64,000 nt of DNA from Nocardioides insulae DSM 17944 (GCF_000422825.1 NZ_KE383928.1:248001-312000); one strand, 5' to 3'. Positions 8,606 to 17,022 are shown, counted from the first letter of the stretch. Translations and numbers: made by a program. Notes: generated from the sequence alone by a model not told the origin.

Positions 8606-8648
8606 CCTTCCGGCCACCCGAGCGACCGCCCTTCCGGCCACCCGAGCG
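8606..8648. repeat. Two-copy 19-bp direct repeat, 24-bp period
   Basis: CCTTCCGGCCACCCGAGCG occurs at 8606-8624 and again at 8630-8648, exact in both copies. The repeat lies in the 240-bp gap between divergent upp and the TadA-associated gene. No function is evident. Confidence 0.6.
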
Positions 8649-8744
8649 GCCCGTCCGGCGGGTGCGGTGTGACCTGCGCGAACGGCCCCGTCCTTGACCT
8701 CAAACCCCTTGGCGGTCCGGGGAACCTCTGTCACGCTTGGGGGC

Positions 8745-9239
8745 ATGCCCGAGCAGATCGATGGCGTCGACTTCGCGCTCGCCGTCTACCGCGAGGAGGG
8801 CGTGTGGCAGCTCGAGGAGCTGGCCCACGACCTGCTGACCGACGTCGACGCGCTCGCCCACGCACTGCGACGGTTCCCCGGCGACGGGGGAGCGGTGGGC
8901 ATGGTCGCCATCGACGAGGACTTCTTCATCCTTCTCCGTGTCGCGGGCAATTCCACCCGCGCCCTGCTCTCCGACATCACCGCCTCCGACGAGTGGGAGC
9001 TCGCCGCCGACGTGGTGGAGTTCCTCGGCCTGCCGTTGCCCGATGAGGAGGACGACGAGGAGCCCGAGCCCGCCGGCGACCTGGGTCTGCTCGCCGACCT
9101 CGGGATGAGCGCCGCCGCGATGGGCGAGCTGCTCGACGAGGAGGAGGATCTCTACCCCGACGAGGTCCTCTCCGAGGTGGCCCGCGCCCTCGGTTTCGGT
9201 GAGCTCTACGACGACGCCGTCGGTCTCACCAACGCGTAG
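8745..9239 (+). CDS. TadA-associated acidic protein (TIGR03941-like)
   Basis: A 164-residue, strongly acidic protein with a run of Asp/Glu around residues 105-118 (PDEEDDEEPEP) and another near DEEEDLYPDE. It resembles the actinobacterial family named putative tRNA adenosine deaminase-associated protein, and its position directly before tadA agrees. Its biochemical role is not established. The ATG at 8745 was chosen over in-frame upstream codons because the family begins near this point; CACGCT 7 nt upstream is a weak -10. Its stop codon TAG is the first part of the tadA -10. Confidence 0.8.
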   Translation: MPEQIDGVDFALAVYREEGVWQLEELAHDLLTDVDALAHALRRFPGDGGAVGMVAIDEDFFILLRVAGNSTRALLSDITASDEWELAADVVEFLGLPLPDEEDDEEPEPAGDLGLLADLGMSAAAMGELLDEEEDLYPDEVLSEVARALGFGELYDDAVGLTNA

Positions 9240-9242
9240 TCT
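9237..9242 (+). promoter_or_regulatory. -10 hexamer of tadA built on the upstream stop codon
   Basis: TAGTCT begins with the TAG stop of the preceding gene and ends 6 nt before the tadA GTG, the spacing of leaderless actinobacterial promoters. Confidence 0.5.
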
Positions 9243-9248
9243 TCGGTC

Positions 9249-9707
9249 GTGATCACGGCCGACTGGGAGCCCGCGATGCGCTCCGCGCTGGACGAGGCGC
9301 GCGCCGCGCTGGCCACCTGCGACGTCCCGATCGGCGCCGTCGTCCTGGACCCCGAGGGGTCGGTCGTCGGTCGCGGTCGGAACGTCCGGGAGGCCGAGGC
9401 GGACCCCACCGGTCATGCCGAGGTGGTCGCCCTGCGTCAGGCCGCCGGCGCCCGCGGGCAGTGGCGCCTGGACGGCTGCACGCTGGTCGTCACGCTCGAG
9501 CCCTGCACGATGTGCGCCGGCGCCGCGGTCCTCGCCCGGGTCGACCGGATCGTCTTCGGGGCGTGGGACGCGAAGGCCGGTGCCGTCGGTTCGCTCTGGG
9601 ACGTCGTCCGCGATCGCCGGCTCAACCACCGTCCCGAGGTACTGGCCGGCGTCCTGGCCGAGGACTCCTCCGTCCTGCTGGACGGTTTCTTCGCCTCGCA
9701 CCGATGA
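9249..9707 (+). CDS. tadA: tRNA-specific adenosine deaminase
   Basis: A 152-residue cytidine-deaminase-fold enzyme that converts adenosine-34 of tRNA-Arg(ACG) to inosine. The zinc and catalytic motifs are HAE (residues 56-58, Glu58 the proton shuttle) and PCTMC (85-89). Length and motif spacing are normal for TadA. The GTG start lies 9 nt after the upstream stop and 6 nt after a -10 hexamer. A perfect hairpin terminator follows. Confidence 0.95.
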   Translation: MITADWEPAMRSALDEARAALATCDVPIGAVVLDPEGSVVGRGRNVREAEADPTGHAEVVALRQAAGARGQWRLDGCTLVVTLEPCTMCAGAAVLARVDRIVFGAWDAKAGAVGSLWDVVRDRRLNHRPEVLAGVLAEDSSVLLDGFFASHR

Positions 9708-9750
9708 GGTCGGGGTGCCGGGCGGGGCACTCGTCGAGGTATCAGCTGAA

Positions 9751-9790
9751 CGCTCGCTTCCCGGGCGGAACTCCACCCGGGAAGCGAGCG
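9751..9790. terminator. Perfect 15-bp hairpin between tadA and convergent peptidase gene
   Basis: Arms 9751-9765 (CGCTCGCTTCCCGGG) and 9776-9790 are exact complements with a 10-nt loop. The site lies between two convergent genes and can end transcription from either side. Confidence 0.8.
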
Positions 9791-9851
9791 CTGGTCGACC
9801 TGGCTAGACGGACGCCCGCTCACCTCCGAGCCGGCCCCGTCTCCCCGCGGG

Positions 9852-11144
9852 TCAGCGCCGCAGGGTGGTCAGCAACCGGTCGAGCAGACGGCGTCCGTCG
9901 GCCCGGATCCCGTCGTGCTGGTACTCGTTGGTGATCAGCGGACGGAGTCCGCGGACGGCGGCAGCGGTCTGCAAGGAGAGGTCCCGGGGGACGAACATGT
10001 CGTCGTGGTAGATCGCCGCGGCGACCGGGACCTCGTTCTCCGCCAGCACGTCGGGTCGGTACAACGCGGCGAAGTCCGCCCGGGCGGCGAGCGCCTCGGC
10101 GGCTCCGCGGAGCGGCACCAGCGCCGGGTCCTCCTCGAACTGCCACGGGAAGATGTGCTCGCCGGTGAGGAGGGGTACCTCGGCACCCGGGTCGAACTCG
10201 GGCAGGGACGAGCGCACCCGCTGGGCGGCCCATCCGGTGGCGCCGCCGGAGGCTGCCCCCTGCGCGTAGATGGTCTCGTGCATGACGGCGTAGAGCGGGT
10301 TGGCGGCGAAGGAGACCACTGACCCGACCTCGCGGAGGAAACGCTCCCGGAGCCGTCGTTCACCCCGGACGGTCGTGAACGGCGCCTCGAAGGTGTAGTG
10401 GAGTCCGTCGAACCCGGTGGAGGAGCCGAGGTTGATCCCCACCTGGAGGAAGCGACGTGCCGAGAGCCGTTCGCCGGTGGGCAGCACCTCCTCGGTGTCC
10501 GAGAGGTGCCGGACGATCTCCCGGACGGTGGCCGCGTCACCCGGGTACCGCGCGAAGAACTCGGCGTTGCGCCGAGCGGTCTGCGCGAAGGTACGCCGGT
10601 AGACCTCGTCGGCCGGTCCGGTGAGTGCCGGCAGCCCGGCGGTGATCAGCACCTCGCGCAGCCCCTGTGGCGCCTGCGAGAGGTACGCCGTGGCGATGAA
10701 TCCGCCGTAGGACTGGCCCAGGACGCTCCAGCGCTGCTCGCCCAGGGCCTGCCGCAGCAGTTCGGCGTCCGCGACGATCGAGTCGGCCCGGAAGTGTGCC
10801 AGGTACGCCGCCTGCTCGGCCGGGTCACCGAACTGGGCCAGCGACTGCCGGTCCGCAGGAGTGGACAGGCCGGTGCCGCGCTGGTCGAGCAGCACGACCC
10901 GGTACTCCTCCAGGGCGCGGTCGAGCCAGCCGCCGATCGAGTCCGGCCGGTTGGCCCGGTTGCCCGGCCCGCCCTGGAACCACACCAGGCGGGGGCGCCC
11001 GTCGCCGCCGTCCCGCACGAACTCGCGGGCGAACAGCTCGATCTTCGCGCCGGTCGGCGAGGCGTGGTCGAGGGGGACGGTCAGGGTGTGCTCGTGGACG
11101 GTGTGACCGTCCAGGCGGTGGGTGCTGGTCTCCATGGTGGTCAC
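9852..11144 (-). CDS. Proline iminopeptidase-type alpha/beta hydrolase (S33)
   Basis: A 430-residue serine hydrolase. The nucleophile elbow is GQSYGG (Ser145), the oxyanion region is FQGGPG (57-62), and DQRGTG (88-93) is typical of the S33 prolyl aminopeptidase group. It should release N-terminal proline or other residues from short peptides in the cytoplasm. It is the last gene of a minus-strand run, 19 nt after the M29-like gene, with the OPT transporter upstream, which fits use of imported peptides. Its length matches the longer 430-residue S33 branch rather than the 310-residue form. Confidence 0.9.
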   Translation of the reverse strand: MTTMETSTHRLDGHTVHEHTLTVPLDHASPTGAKIELFAREFVRDGGDGRPRLVWFQGGPGNRANRPDSIGGWLDRALEEYRVVLLDQRGTGLSTPADRQSLAQFGDPAEQAAYLAHFRADSIVADAELLRQALGEQRWSVLGQSYGGFIATAYLSQAPQGLREVLITAGLPALTGPADEVYRRTFAQTARRNAEFFARYPGDAATVREIVRHLSDTEEVLPTGERLSARRFLQVGINLGSSTGFDGLHYTFEAPFTTVRGERRLRERFLREVGSVVSFAANPLYAVMHETIYAQGAASGGATGWAAQRVRSSLPEFDPGAEVPLLTGEHIFPWQFEEDPALVPLRGAAEALAARADFAALYRPDVLAENEVPVAAAIYHDDMFVPRDLSLQTAAAVRGLRPLITNEYQHDGIRADGRRLLDRLLTTLRR

Positions 11145-11163
11145 CTCAGCGGTTCCTGCGGTC

Positions 11164-12231
11164 TCAGTACCCGTCGACGCCGAGTTCCTGGCAGATCGCC
11201 ACGACCTCGGGGTGGACGTAGACGCCGTTCTCCTCGATGGCGACCCCGTCGACGTAGATCGAGGGCAGCACGTTCGAGCCGTCGGTGTGGGCGGGGGCGA
11301 CCCAGGGCTCGCCGCCGATCCAGGCGCCCTTGGTGCCGATCCCGAACTCCACGCAGCCGAAGACGCGCTCGTCCTCGACGATCCGGCCGGTCGACTTGGT
11401 CACGCCCGGGTTGTAGCCCAGCGACCAGTGCGCGACGCGGTACATGTTGGGGTCGTTCTGGGCGGCCAGCCAGTCGCGGTAGACGGTGGCGTCGCGGCCC
11501 TCGCCGGCGACGTCGGTGACGACGCCGTTCTCCACGGTGAGGGTGATCGGGTTGGTGATCAGGCCGTTCTCGTCGGGCGGCCAGGCGGCGCCGTCGAAGA
11601 CGATGGTGCCGTTCTGGGTCTCCTCGAGGGGGTTCCAGGAGATCTGGCCGGCGAGCATCACCGACATGCCCGGCTTGTCGGCGGGGATGCCGCGGACGTG
11701 GATGGGGCGGTCGCCGGTGCGTCCGGTGATGTCCATGCCGTTGGCAGAGGTGATGCGTACCTCGTCGCCGGAGCTGAGCAGATCGACCAGCTTGTCCCCG
11801 AGCTTGCGGACGCCGGCGTAGTCGACCTTGGCGACGGTGTCGACGAGCATCTGCACGTCCAGGCCGGTCAGGCAGGTGTAGCGGGTGCCCCGCTCCATCG
11901 CTGCCCGGAACGCGTCGGAGTGCATGATGTAGCCGAGCTGGAGCTCGATCCACACGTCGGCGCCGAGCGCGGCTCCGGCCACGGGTGCCGGCGGCTCGAT
12001 CGCCGACTGCCAGCGGGTCTCGTAGCGCACGATCACGGGGTGCGCACCGACCGCCTTCGCGGCGCCGCCGAGGAGCTCGGCGACTCGCATGTCCGACGAG
12101 GTGTCGGCCGTGATCAGGACGTTCTCGCCCTTCTGGACGCACATGATCTCTTCGATCAGCTTGCGCGCGCCGACGAACGCCTCGAAGGCGAGGTATTCGC
12201 TGCGCGACTCGATCCGGTTGGTGACCTCCAT
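11164..12231 (-). CDS. M29/NicX-like aminopeptidase-fold protein
   Basis: A 355-residue protein of the thermophilic-metalloprotease (M29 AmpS) / 2,5-dihydroxypyridine dioxygenase (NicX) superfamily. Visible segments are VQKGENVLITAD near the N terminus, and EFGIGTKGAWIGGEPW plus PAHTDGSNVLPSIYVDG in the C-terminal half, where metal ligands of this fold lie. The start has an AAGGAGG site. It lies between the OPT transporter and the proline iminopeptidase. An aminopeptidase role suits the context, but NicX shows that members can open rings instead, so the reaction is uncertain. Confidence 0.75.
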   Translation of the reverse strand: MEVTNRIESRSEYLAFEAFVGARKLIEEIMCVQKGENVLITADTSSDMRVAELLGGAAKAVGAHPVIVRYETRWQSAIEPPAPVAGAALGADVWIELQLGYIMHSDAFRAAMERGTRYTCLTGLDVQMLVDTVAKVDYAGVRKLGDKLVDLLSSGDEVRITSANGMDITGRTGDRPIHVRGIPADKPGMSVMLAGQISWNPLEETQNGTIVFDGAAWPPDENGLITNPITLTVENGVVTDVAGEGRDATVYRDWLAAQNDPNMYRVAHWSLGYNPGVTKSTGRIVEDERVFGCVEFGIGTKGAWIGGEPWVAPAHTDGSNVLPSIYVDGVAIEENGVYVHPEVVAICQELGVDGY

Positions 12232-12328
12232 CGAGGTTCCTCCTTGTTCCTGGGGGTAGCGGGGTGTCGCTCTGGTTCTCGGGGTGGTGTTGCGATGTCC
12301 GCCGGGGTGTGGCGGGGCGTCGGCAGGG

Positions 12329-13987
12329 TCAGGTCTTGACGATCTTGCCGAGCGAGGCGATGGCGTCCCCGGCGATCAGGCCGGCGCCGACGAGGGCGAG
12401 GTCCTCCTCGGCCTTGGTGCCCTTGTAGCGGCGCACCAGCACCCTCACGAGCAGGGCGGCGAAGACCAGCCAGCAGGCGTACGGCGAGGCGATGAGCAGG
12501 CCGGTCGCGAGCATCACGCCCATCTGTCGACTGGACCCGCCGAGGGCCTGGATGAGGGCGCCGGGGATCGCCCAGATGATCAGGTTGCGGACGGCGTCCG
12601 GGTTGCCCAGGCCGCTGGTGATGGTGTCGGCGAAGACGGTGGCGACCGGGGGGATCAGGCCGTCCTCGAAGTAGTAGCGCCAGAGCAGGGCGACCATGAC
12701 CAGCGCGACGACGAAGCCGATGATCGCGGAGTAGTACTGCTGCTTGCGGCCCGACATCTCGTAGGTGGCGTACCCGGGGCGGCCGGAGTGGATCCGGCGC
12801 AGCACCCAGCCGGCCTTGAAGTCGTAGCCCAGGTCGGCGAAGGCGGGACCGGTCGCGGCGCAGTAGCCGACCAGGACCACCAGAGGCACCTCCGGCAGCC
12901 CGATCACCAGGCCGATGACCAGGAAGATCAGGGTCACGGCGAACGCCGGGAACCAGCCGGAGTGCATCGCCGCGAGGCCGACGATGATCTCGTGGACGAA
13001 GGCGGCGACGGCCGCGAAGAGGACCCAGCCGATCAGTGCCGGGACGGACAGGTCGGCGGTGATCCCCGAGACGGCGGCCAGGGCGACCCCGACCAGGATG
13101 AACAGGACGAACCCGAACCCGAGGCCCTTGCCCAGATCCTCCGAGCTGCGGCTGGGCACGAGCGAGGCGTCGGCCTCCGCGGGGTTCGACTCGGCGGGGG
13201 TGACCCGCTGCTCCTTGGCGCCGCGGCGGCTGAACAGGATCCGCATCGCCTGGATCAGCGCGACCAGGCCGGCACCGATCATCACGCCGTGGGGGATGTA
13301 CTCACCCGCGAGGGAGACGTCCTCCAGGCCCGGGATCATCGGCGAGTACTGGTTGATCAGCAGGCCGACGCCGAACATGAAGAGGGCGACGATGTTGCCG
13401 ATCAGGGCGGCACCGGCGGCCGAGGCGCTCAGCCCGAGCCAGGCGAGTACCGCGCCCAGGACGCCGCCCGCGATCAGCACCTTGGCGCGGTGGCCGCCCT
13501 CGTCGCCGGCCTTGATCGTCTCTGCGGCCGCGATGCCCGGCGGCCAGGCCGCGCTGGCCGGGAGGAAGCGGGAGCCGAAGGTCTTGTAGAGCACCCAGGA
13601 GTCGACCGCGAGACCTGCGGCGGCACCGAAGAGGAGCGGCCAGACCAGGTCGGACCGGCCGAAGGCCCACCCGATCGCGATAGGCGTGAGCAGCGCGTTC
13701 GCCGCGCCGAAGGTCGCCGAGGAGATCGCGGTCTGGGCGAGGTTCTGCCGGTTGGTGTCCCGGAAGCTGCTCAATCCCCAGATCCCGACGCGGCCGAGCA
13801 TCATCGCGATGAGCGCGCCGATCACCGAGGTGTTCGCGGAGATGCCCAGCGTGGTGATCAGGTGCAGGCCGATGAAGGCGCCGAGGGCGGAGAGCAGGAG
13901 GGTGACCACGAGTGTCCGCGGCGCGAACGCCCGCGGGTGCTGCAGGGGCTCCTCGATGAGCTCGCTGTGCGTGGGTTGTGGAGCCAT
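12329..13987 (-). CDS. OPT-family oligopeptide transporter
   Basis: A 552-residue integral membrane protein with about 14 hydrophobic segments and OPT-type motifs such as SSATFGAANALLTPIAIGWAFG near the start and GGSSRQMGVMLATGLL near the end. OPT proteins are proton-coupled carriers of short peptides or metal chelates. A hydrophilic loop around residues 235-270 carries charged and Ser/Pro residues. The ATG has a GAGGAA site. It lies between the IclR regulator and two peptidase-like genes on the same strand, so imported peptides would meet the peptidases directly. Confidence 0.9.
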   Translation of the reverse strand: MAPQPTHSELIEEPLQHPRAFAPRTLVVTLLLSALGAFIGLHLITTLGISANTSVIGALIAMMLGRVGIWGLSSFRDTNRQNLAQTAISSATFGAANALLTPIAIGWAFGRSDLVWPLLFGAAAGLAVDSWVLYKTFGSRFLPASAAWPPGIAAAETIKAGDEGGHRAKVLIAGGVLGAVLAWLGLSASAAGAALIGNIVALFMFGVGLLINQYSPMIPGLEDVSLAGEYIPHGVMIGAGLVALIQAMRILFSRRGAKEQRVTPAESNPAEADASLVPSRSSEDLGKGLGFGFVLFILVGVALAAVSGITADLSVPALIGWVLFAAVAAFVHEIIVGLAAMHSGWFPAFAVTLIFLVIGLVIGLPEVPLVVLVGYCAATGPAFADLGYDFKAGWVLRRIHSGRPGYATYEMSGRKQQYYSAIIGFVVALVMVALLWRYYFEDGLIPPVATVFADTITSGLGNPDAVRNLIIWAIPGALIQALGGSSRQMGVMLATGLLIASPYACWLVFAALLVRVLVRRYKGTKAEEDLALVGAGLIAGDAIASLGKIVKT

Positions 13988-14024
13988 GACGGTTCCTCGA
14001 TTCGTGCAGGGGTGTAGGCGCGGC

Positions 14025-14771
14025 TCAGGGACGCAGGGCGTCGCCGATCGCGGTGGCGGAGTCGAGTACGCCGGCGACGATCTCGACGGAGTCGGAGTGC
14101 ATGTAGTCGCGGGGCCCGAGCACGCTGACCGAGCCGAACAGCGCGCCGTCGATCAGGATGGGGGCGGCGATGGCCATCACCCGGGCGTCGTACTCGCCCT
14201 CGGAGACCAGGTAGCCGTCGGTGCGTACCTGGCTGTATCTGGCCTCGAGTTCGGCGACGGCCCCGTCGGTGATCGGTTCGCCGTGCGCGCCGAGCAGGTC
14301 GGCGGGGGACACGGTCGGTTGGAAGGCGAAGATCGCCTGCCCGGTGGCGCCGAGGTGGCCGGGGAAGGAGCGGCCCAGTGCGGTCGCGTAGCGGACCAGC
14401 CCCGGCCCCTCGCAGGCCGCGATGGTGCGGTAGCGGAAGCCGTCCGGGACGCAGACCACGACGCTCTCCCCGGCCCGCGCGGCCAGCTTGTCCAGGTGTG
14501 GCTCCAGCTGGTGGCGAAGCCCGGGGCTGTCCTCGGCGCGCCGGCCGAGCGGCACGAGCGCGGGCCCCAGCGAGTACCGCCGGGTGTCGGGGTCGAGCAC
14601 GGTGAATCCGTGTTGCGTGAACGTCGTCAGGATGCGGTGCACCTGCGACTTGTCCAGCCGCTGCTCGGTGGCCAGTTCGGTGATGCCCCAGGTGGGGTGC
14701 TCCTCGGTGAACGCCTGGAGTACCCGGAGGGCGCGGCTCACGGTGAGGAGTTCAGCGGGTCTGCTGGCCAT
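14025..14771 (-). CDS. IclR-family transcriptional regulator
   Basis: A 248-residue regulator with an N-terminal winged helix (about residues 1-65; ITELATEQRLDKSQVHRILTT) and a C-terminal GAF-like effector domain (about 80-245; ATGQAIFAF and the region with YLVSEGEYDARVMAIAAPI). The ATG at 14771 has an AGGTGA site; the frame is open further upstream, but that part lacks family similarity. It heads the OPT transporter operon and probably controls it and the upstream peptidase E operon. Paired repeats just upstream look like its operators. Confidence 0.9.
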   Translation of the reverse strand: MASRPAELLTVSRALRVLQAFTEEHPTWGITELATEQRLDKSQVHRILTTFTQHGFTVLDPDTRRYSLGPALVPLGRRAEDSPGLRHQLEPHLDKLAARAGESVVVCVPDGFRYRTIAACEGPGLVRYATALGRSFPGHLGATGQAIFAFQPTVSPADLLGAHGEPITDGAVAELEARYSQVRTDGYLVSEGEYDARVMAIAAPILIDGALFGSVSVLGPRDYMHSDSVEIVAGVLDSATAIGDALRP

Positions 14772-14781
14772 CAAGTCACCT

Positions 14782-14819
14782 GTTGCGATTAGCGGAACAT
14801 GGATTGCGATTTGAGAAAC
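14782..14819. promoter_or_regulatory. Tandem putative IclR operators
   Basis: Two related 17-bp sites lie 21 bp apart, two helical turns: GTTGCGATTAGCGGAAC (14782-14798) and ATTGCGATTTGAGAAAC (14803-14819). They share TTGCGATT and 13 of the last 16 positions; the first is itself a partial palindrome (12 of 17). Their place immediately upstream of the iclR gene points to autoregulation. Confidence 0.5.
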
Positions 14820-14939
14820 GGTGACATGAGGGGGCGAACGATGTACAACCGCCCGTCCACATCGTGGGACGCCTGCCGCACCTTTCCCCGGTGAACCGGC
14901 GAAAGGTGCAGATGGGCCGGAGGACATCCACAGCCACGA

Positions 14940-14970
14940 AGCCCGTCCGACCAGGACGGTCGGACGGGCT
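14940..14970 (-). terminator. Perfect 13-bp hairpin downstream of the DUF1177 gene
   Basis: Arms 14940-14952 and 14958-14970 (AGCCCGTCCGACC and its complement) enclose a 5-nt loop. It closes the pepE-DUF1177 transcript before the iclR promoter region. The 14772-15010 gap holds this hairpin and the operator pair. Confidence 0.75.
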
Positions 14971-15010
14971 CCGGAATGGGGCGAAGTGAGCGGGGAAGCC
15001 GGGCGGCGGG

Positions 15011-15952
15011 TCAGCGCCCTCCGGTCTGCAGGTGCGTTGCTGGGCCGTAGAGCTCGACGAGCCGCGCGAACTCCTCCTCGTCGTGCAGCTGCAGCGTGCC
15101 GGCGCCGTACCCCTTGGCGACCTCGAGTGCGAACCTCGCGGCGAGCGCGATGTCGGTCTCGTGGCTCGCCCCGGTGGCGGAGCCGGCCACGGCGGTCTCG
15201 GTGGTGAGTGCGACCCCGACGACGGGTACGGCTGCGGCCACGGCGGGCTGGAGGATCGAGTTGATGTGGTACAGGCCGTTGGCGTATGGCGTGATGTCCT
15301 GGGTGGAGAGCGGGAACACCTGGGCGGCGATCCCGCACACCGTCTCGTAGACGCTCACCAGGTCGGGGCTGACCGGGAGGATGTAGCCCTCCCGGACGGT
15401 GTTGGAGATGGCGATCCCGCGATGGTTGATGATGCGGTTGCCCTTGGTCGTGTCGATGGAGACGATCGCGTCCATCTCGGGCAGGACCTCGTTGTCGTTC
15501 ATCGCGGCCATGTCGACCGGGGAGTCCATGAACGGCACCGGCTGGTGCGGCCGGGTGGGCGCCTTCGGGCAGACGTGGGTGCCGATGACGACGTCTCCCG
15601 GCAGCCGATCGCCGCGGCTGTGCATCTCGACGAGCTTCGCGGCCAGGGCCAGGGCGGCGGTGGCACCGTCGCCGTCGGATACGTAGCCGATCCGCTCGGG
15701 CCGGGCGCCGACGCCGCCGAGCCGGCCGACCACCCCGAGGGTCCGGGCGGTGCCCCCGGCCCGCTTGCCGGCGGTGCCGGGCACGGTGACCGTGACGAAG
15801 TCGGTGCTGCCCTTCTCGCCGGTGACCGTGGTCGAGTCCAGCAGGACGCCTCCGGTGTCGCCCGCCCGCGCCCGCAGCGCGGTCAGCACGGCCTCGCCGC
15901 TCGCGGCCGGGTCGTCGAGAAGGTCGAGGGTGTCCAGGACGTGCTTGAGCAT
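15011..15952 (-). CDS. DUF1177 family protein
   Basis: A 313-residue protein resembling the DUF1177 family, which has no established activity. Segments rich in potential metal or acid-base ligands stand out: SDGDGA (92-97), THVCPKAPTRPH (125-136), MDSP (142-145), SIDTTKG (165-171) and LYHINS in the C-terminal third. The ATG at 15952 has a GAGGAG site. It follows peptidase E by 37 nt and ends at a hairpin. DUF1177 next to OPT transporters and M29-like proteins is a pattern I recall from other bacteria, so a role in using an imported peptide-like compound is likely. The metal-enzyme idea is inference. Confidence 0.75.
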   Translation of the reverse strand: MLKHVLDTLDLLDDPAASGEAVLTALRARAGDTGGVLLDSTTVTGEKGSTDFVTVTVPGTAGKRAGGTARTLGVVGRLGGVGARPERIGYVSDGDGATAALALAAKLVEMHSRGDRLPGDVVIGTHVCPKAPTRPHQPVPFMDSPVDMAAMNDNEVLPEMDAIVSIDTTKGNRIINHRGIAISNTVREGYILPVSPDLVSVYETVCGIAAQVFPLSTQDITPYANGLYHINSILQPAVAAAVPVVGVALTTETAVAGSATGASHETDIALAARFALEVAKGYGAGTLQLHDEEEFARLVELYGPATHLQTGGR

Positions 15953-15989
15953 GATTCTCCTCGGGTGGGGAACGGGTGGTGTGGCGCCC

Positions 15990-16694
15990 TCAGGTGGAGA
16001 GCAGGAAGCCGAGATCGGACTCCGGGACCAGTTCGCGGGGATCGGCGTCCCGACAGAACAGACGCGCACCGGACGGCTCGCCCCCGAGGGTGAGGGCGTC
16101 GCCGCGACCTCGCAGCCAGGTGCCCTCGCGCATGGCCAGCACCGGGCCGGCGTTCTCCTCGAGGTACTGCAGCAGGCGCTGCTCCCGGGTCTCGCCCTGA
16201 TGGGTCGAGGCGGGGTCGGGGTCGAGGTAGTGGGGATTGATCTGGAAGGGCACCAGGCCGAGGGTGGCGAAAGAGGGTGGCTCCACGATCGGCATGTCGT
16301 TCGTGGTCCGCAGCGAGGGGGTCGCCACGTTGGTGCCCGCCGAGGAGCCGACGTACGGCGCGCCGGCGGCCACCCGCTCCCGGATCACCTCGAGCAGCCC
16401 GAGTCGATGGAGGCGATCGACCAGTCGGAAGGTGTTGCCGCCTCCGACGAAGACCGCCTCGGCGTCGGCGAGCACGGCGCGCGGGTCGCCGGCGTGGACG
16501 CCGACCACGTCGAAACCCCACGGGCCGAGGGTGTCGCGCACCTGAGTGGTGTAGGTGTCGTGATCGGCGAGGGCGTACGGCACGAACGCCAGCCGGGTCA
16601 CCCCCGCGAGGATCTCCCGGATGGCCTGCTCGGCGTGCTCGAGGTAGCCACGACCGGGCGCGGTCGAGTTGGACAGAAGCAGGAGGTTGCTCAT
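15990..16694 (-). CDS. pepE: Peptidase E (alpha-aspartyl dipeptidase, S51)
   Basis: A 234-residue S51 serine peptidase that hydrolyses Asp-X dipeptides in the cytoplasm. The nucleophile motif is GSSAGTN (Ser118), with Asp133 in TNDMPI and His155 in INPHYLD, matching the Ser120/Asp135/His157 triad of the Salmonella enzyme with a constant offset of two. The glycine-rich VFVGGGNTFRL (81-91) is also typical. The start ATG 16694 fits the family length; the open frame continues upstream through the tRNA region, which cannot be coding. It is first in a two-gene unit with the DUF1177 gene. Confidence 0.93.
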   Translation of the reverse strand: MSNLLLLSNSTAPGRGYLEHAEQAIREILAGVTRLAFVPYALADHDTYTTQVRDTLGPWGFDVVGVHAGDPRAVLADAEAVFVGGGNTFRLVDRLHRLGLLEVIRERVAAGAPYVGSSAGTNVATPSLRTTNDMPIVEPPSFATLGLVPFQINPHYLDPDPASTHQGETREQRLLQYLEENAGPVLAMREGTWLRGRGDALTLGGEPSGARLFCRDADPRELVPESDLGFLLST

Positions 16695-16730
16695 CAGGAA
16701 CCCTTTCCGCCGACTGGCGACGCGGTGACC

Positions 16731-16766
16731 GAGGGCCGGTGGACACGCACGATCCGCCCGGCCCTC
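16731..16766. promoter_or_regulatory. Inverted repeat upstream of pepE
   Basis: GAGGGCCGG (16731-16739) and its exact complement (16758-16766) are separated by 18 nt, 37 bp upstream of the pepE start. It could be a regulator site. No resemblance to the IclR repeats at 14782-14819 was seen. Confidence 0.3.
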
Positions 16767-16861
16767 ATCGATCATGCCCCGCCCTACCCAGCCCCGCGAC
16801 CGCCGCCTCCGGCGCTCTCGGAGGACCCGGGCCTCGATTTCGCGGCCCTCCGGCGCTCCGG

Positions 16862-16867
16862 TACATT
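16862..16867 (+). promoter_or_regulatory. -10 hexamer of the tRNA-Ser gene
   Basis: TACATT ends 7 nt before the mature tRNA 5' end, a suitable place for a promoter -10. The -35 region is weak. Confidence 0.4.
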
Positions 16868-16874
16868 TCTTCGC

Positions 16875-16961
16875 GGTGACGTGTCCGAGCGGCCTAAGGA
16901 GAACGCCTCGAAAGCGTTTGTGGGTGCAAGTCCACCGTGGGTTCAAATCCCACCGTCACCG
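16875..16961 (+). tRNA. tRNA-Ser (anticodon CGA)
   Basis: An 87-nt class II tRNA. The acceptor stem pairs GGTGACG (16875-16881) with CGTCACC (16954-16960), with discriminator G. The anticodon stem AACGC/GCGTT encloses loop CTCGAAA, giving anticodon CGA (16909-16911), which reads UCG serine codons. The long variable arm TGTGGGTGCAAGTCCACC and the T arm GTGGG-TTCAAAT-CCCAC are canonical. CCA is not encoded. Confidence 0.97.
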
Positions 16962-16982
16962 CCGCTGATGTCCGGCGACATC

Positions 16983-17022
16983 CGACCAGACCCGGTCCAC
17001 CCAGGTGGGCCGGGTCTGGTCG
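16983..17022 (+). terminator. Hairpin terminator after tRNA-Ser
   Basis: A 19-bp inverted repeat (arms 16983-17001 and 17004-17022) with one G-U pair and a very tight turn, starting 21 nt after the tRNA. Confidence 0.7.

Noticed and set aside
12284..14017. Long open frame antisense to the OPT transporter (577 codons)
   Set aside because: Composition is rich in Arg, Gly, Asp and Gln with no domain or membrane pattern; the opposite strand encodes a clear OPT protein. Such shadows are common in GC-rich DNA.
14772..15338. N-terminal extension of the IclR protein
   Set aside because: The extra frame is Arg-rich, overlaps the DUF1177 gene and terminator, and IclR proteins begin about 10 residues before the winged helix, as at ATG 14771.
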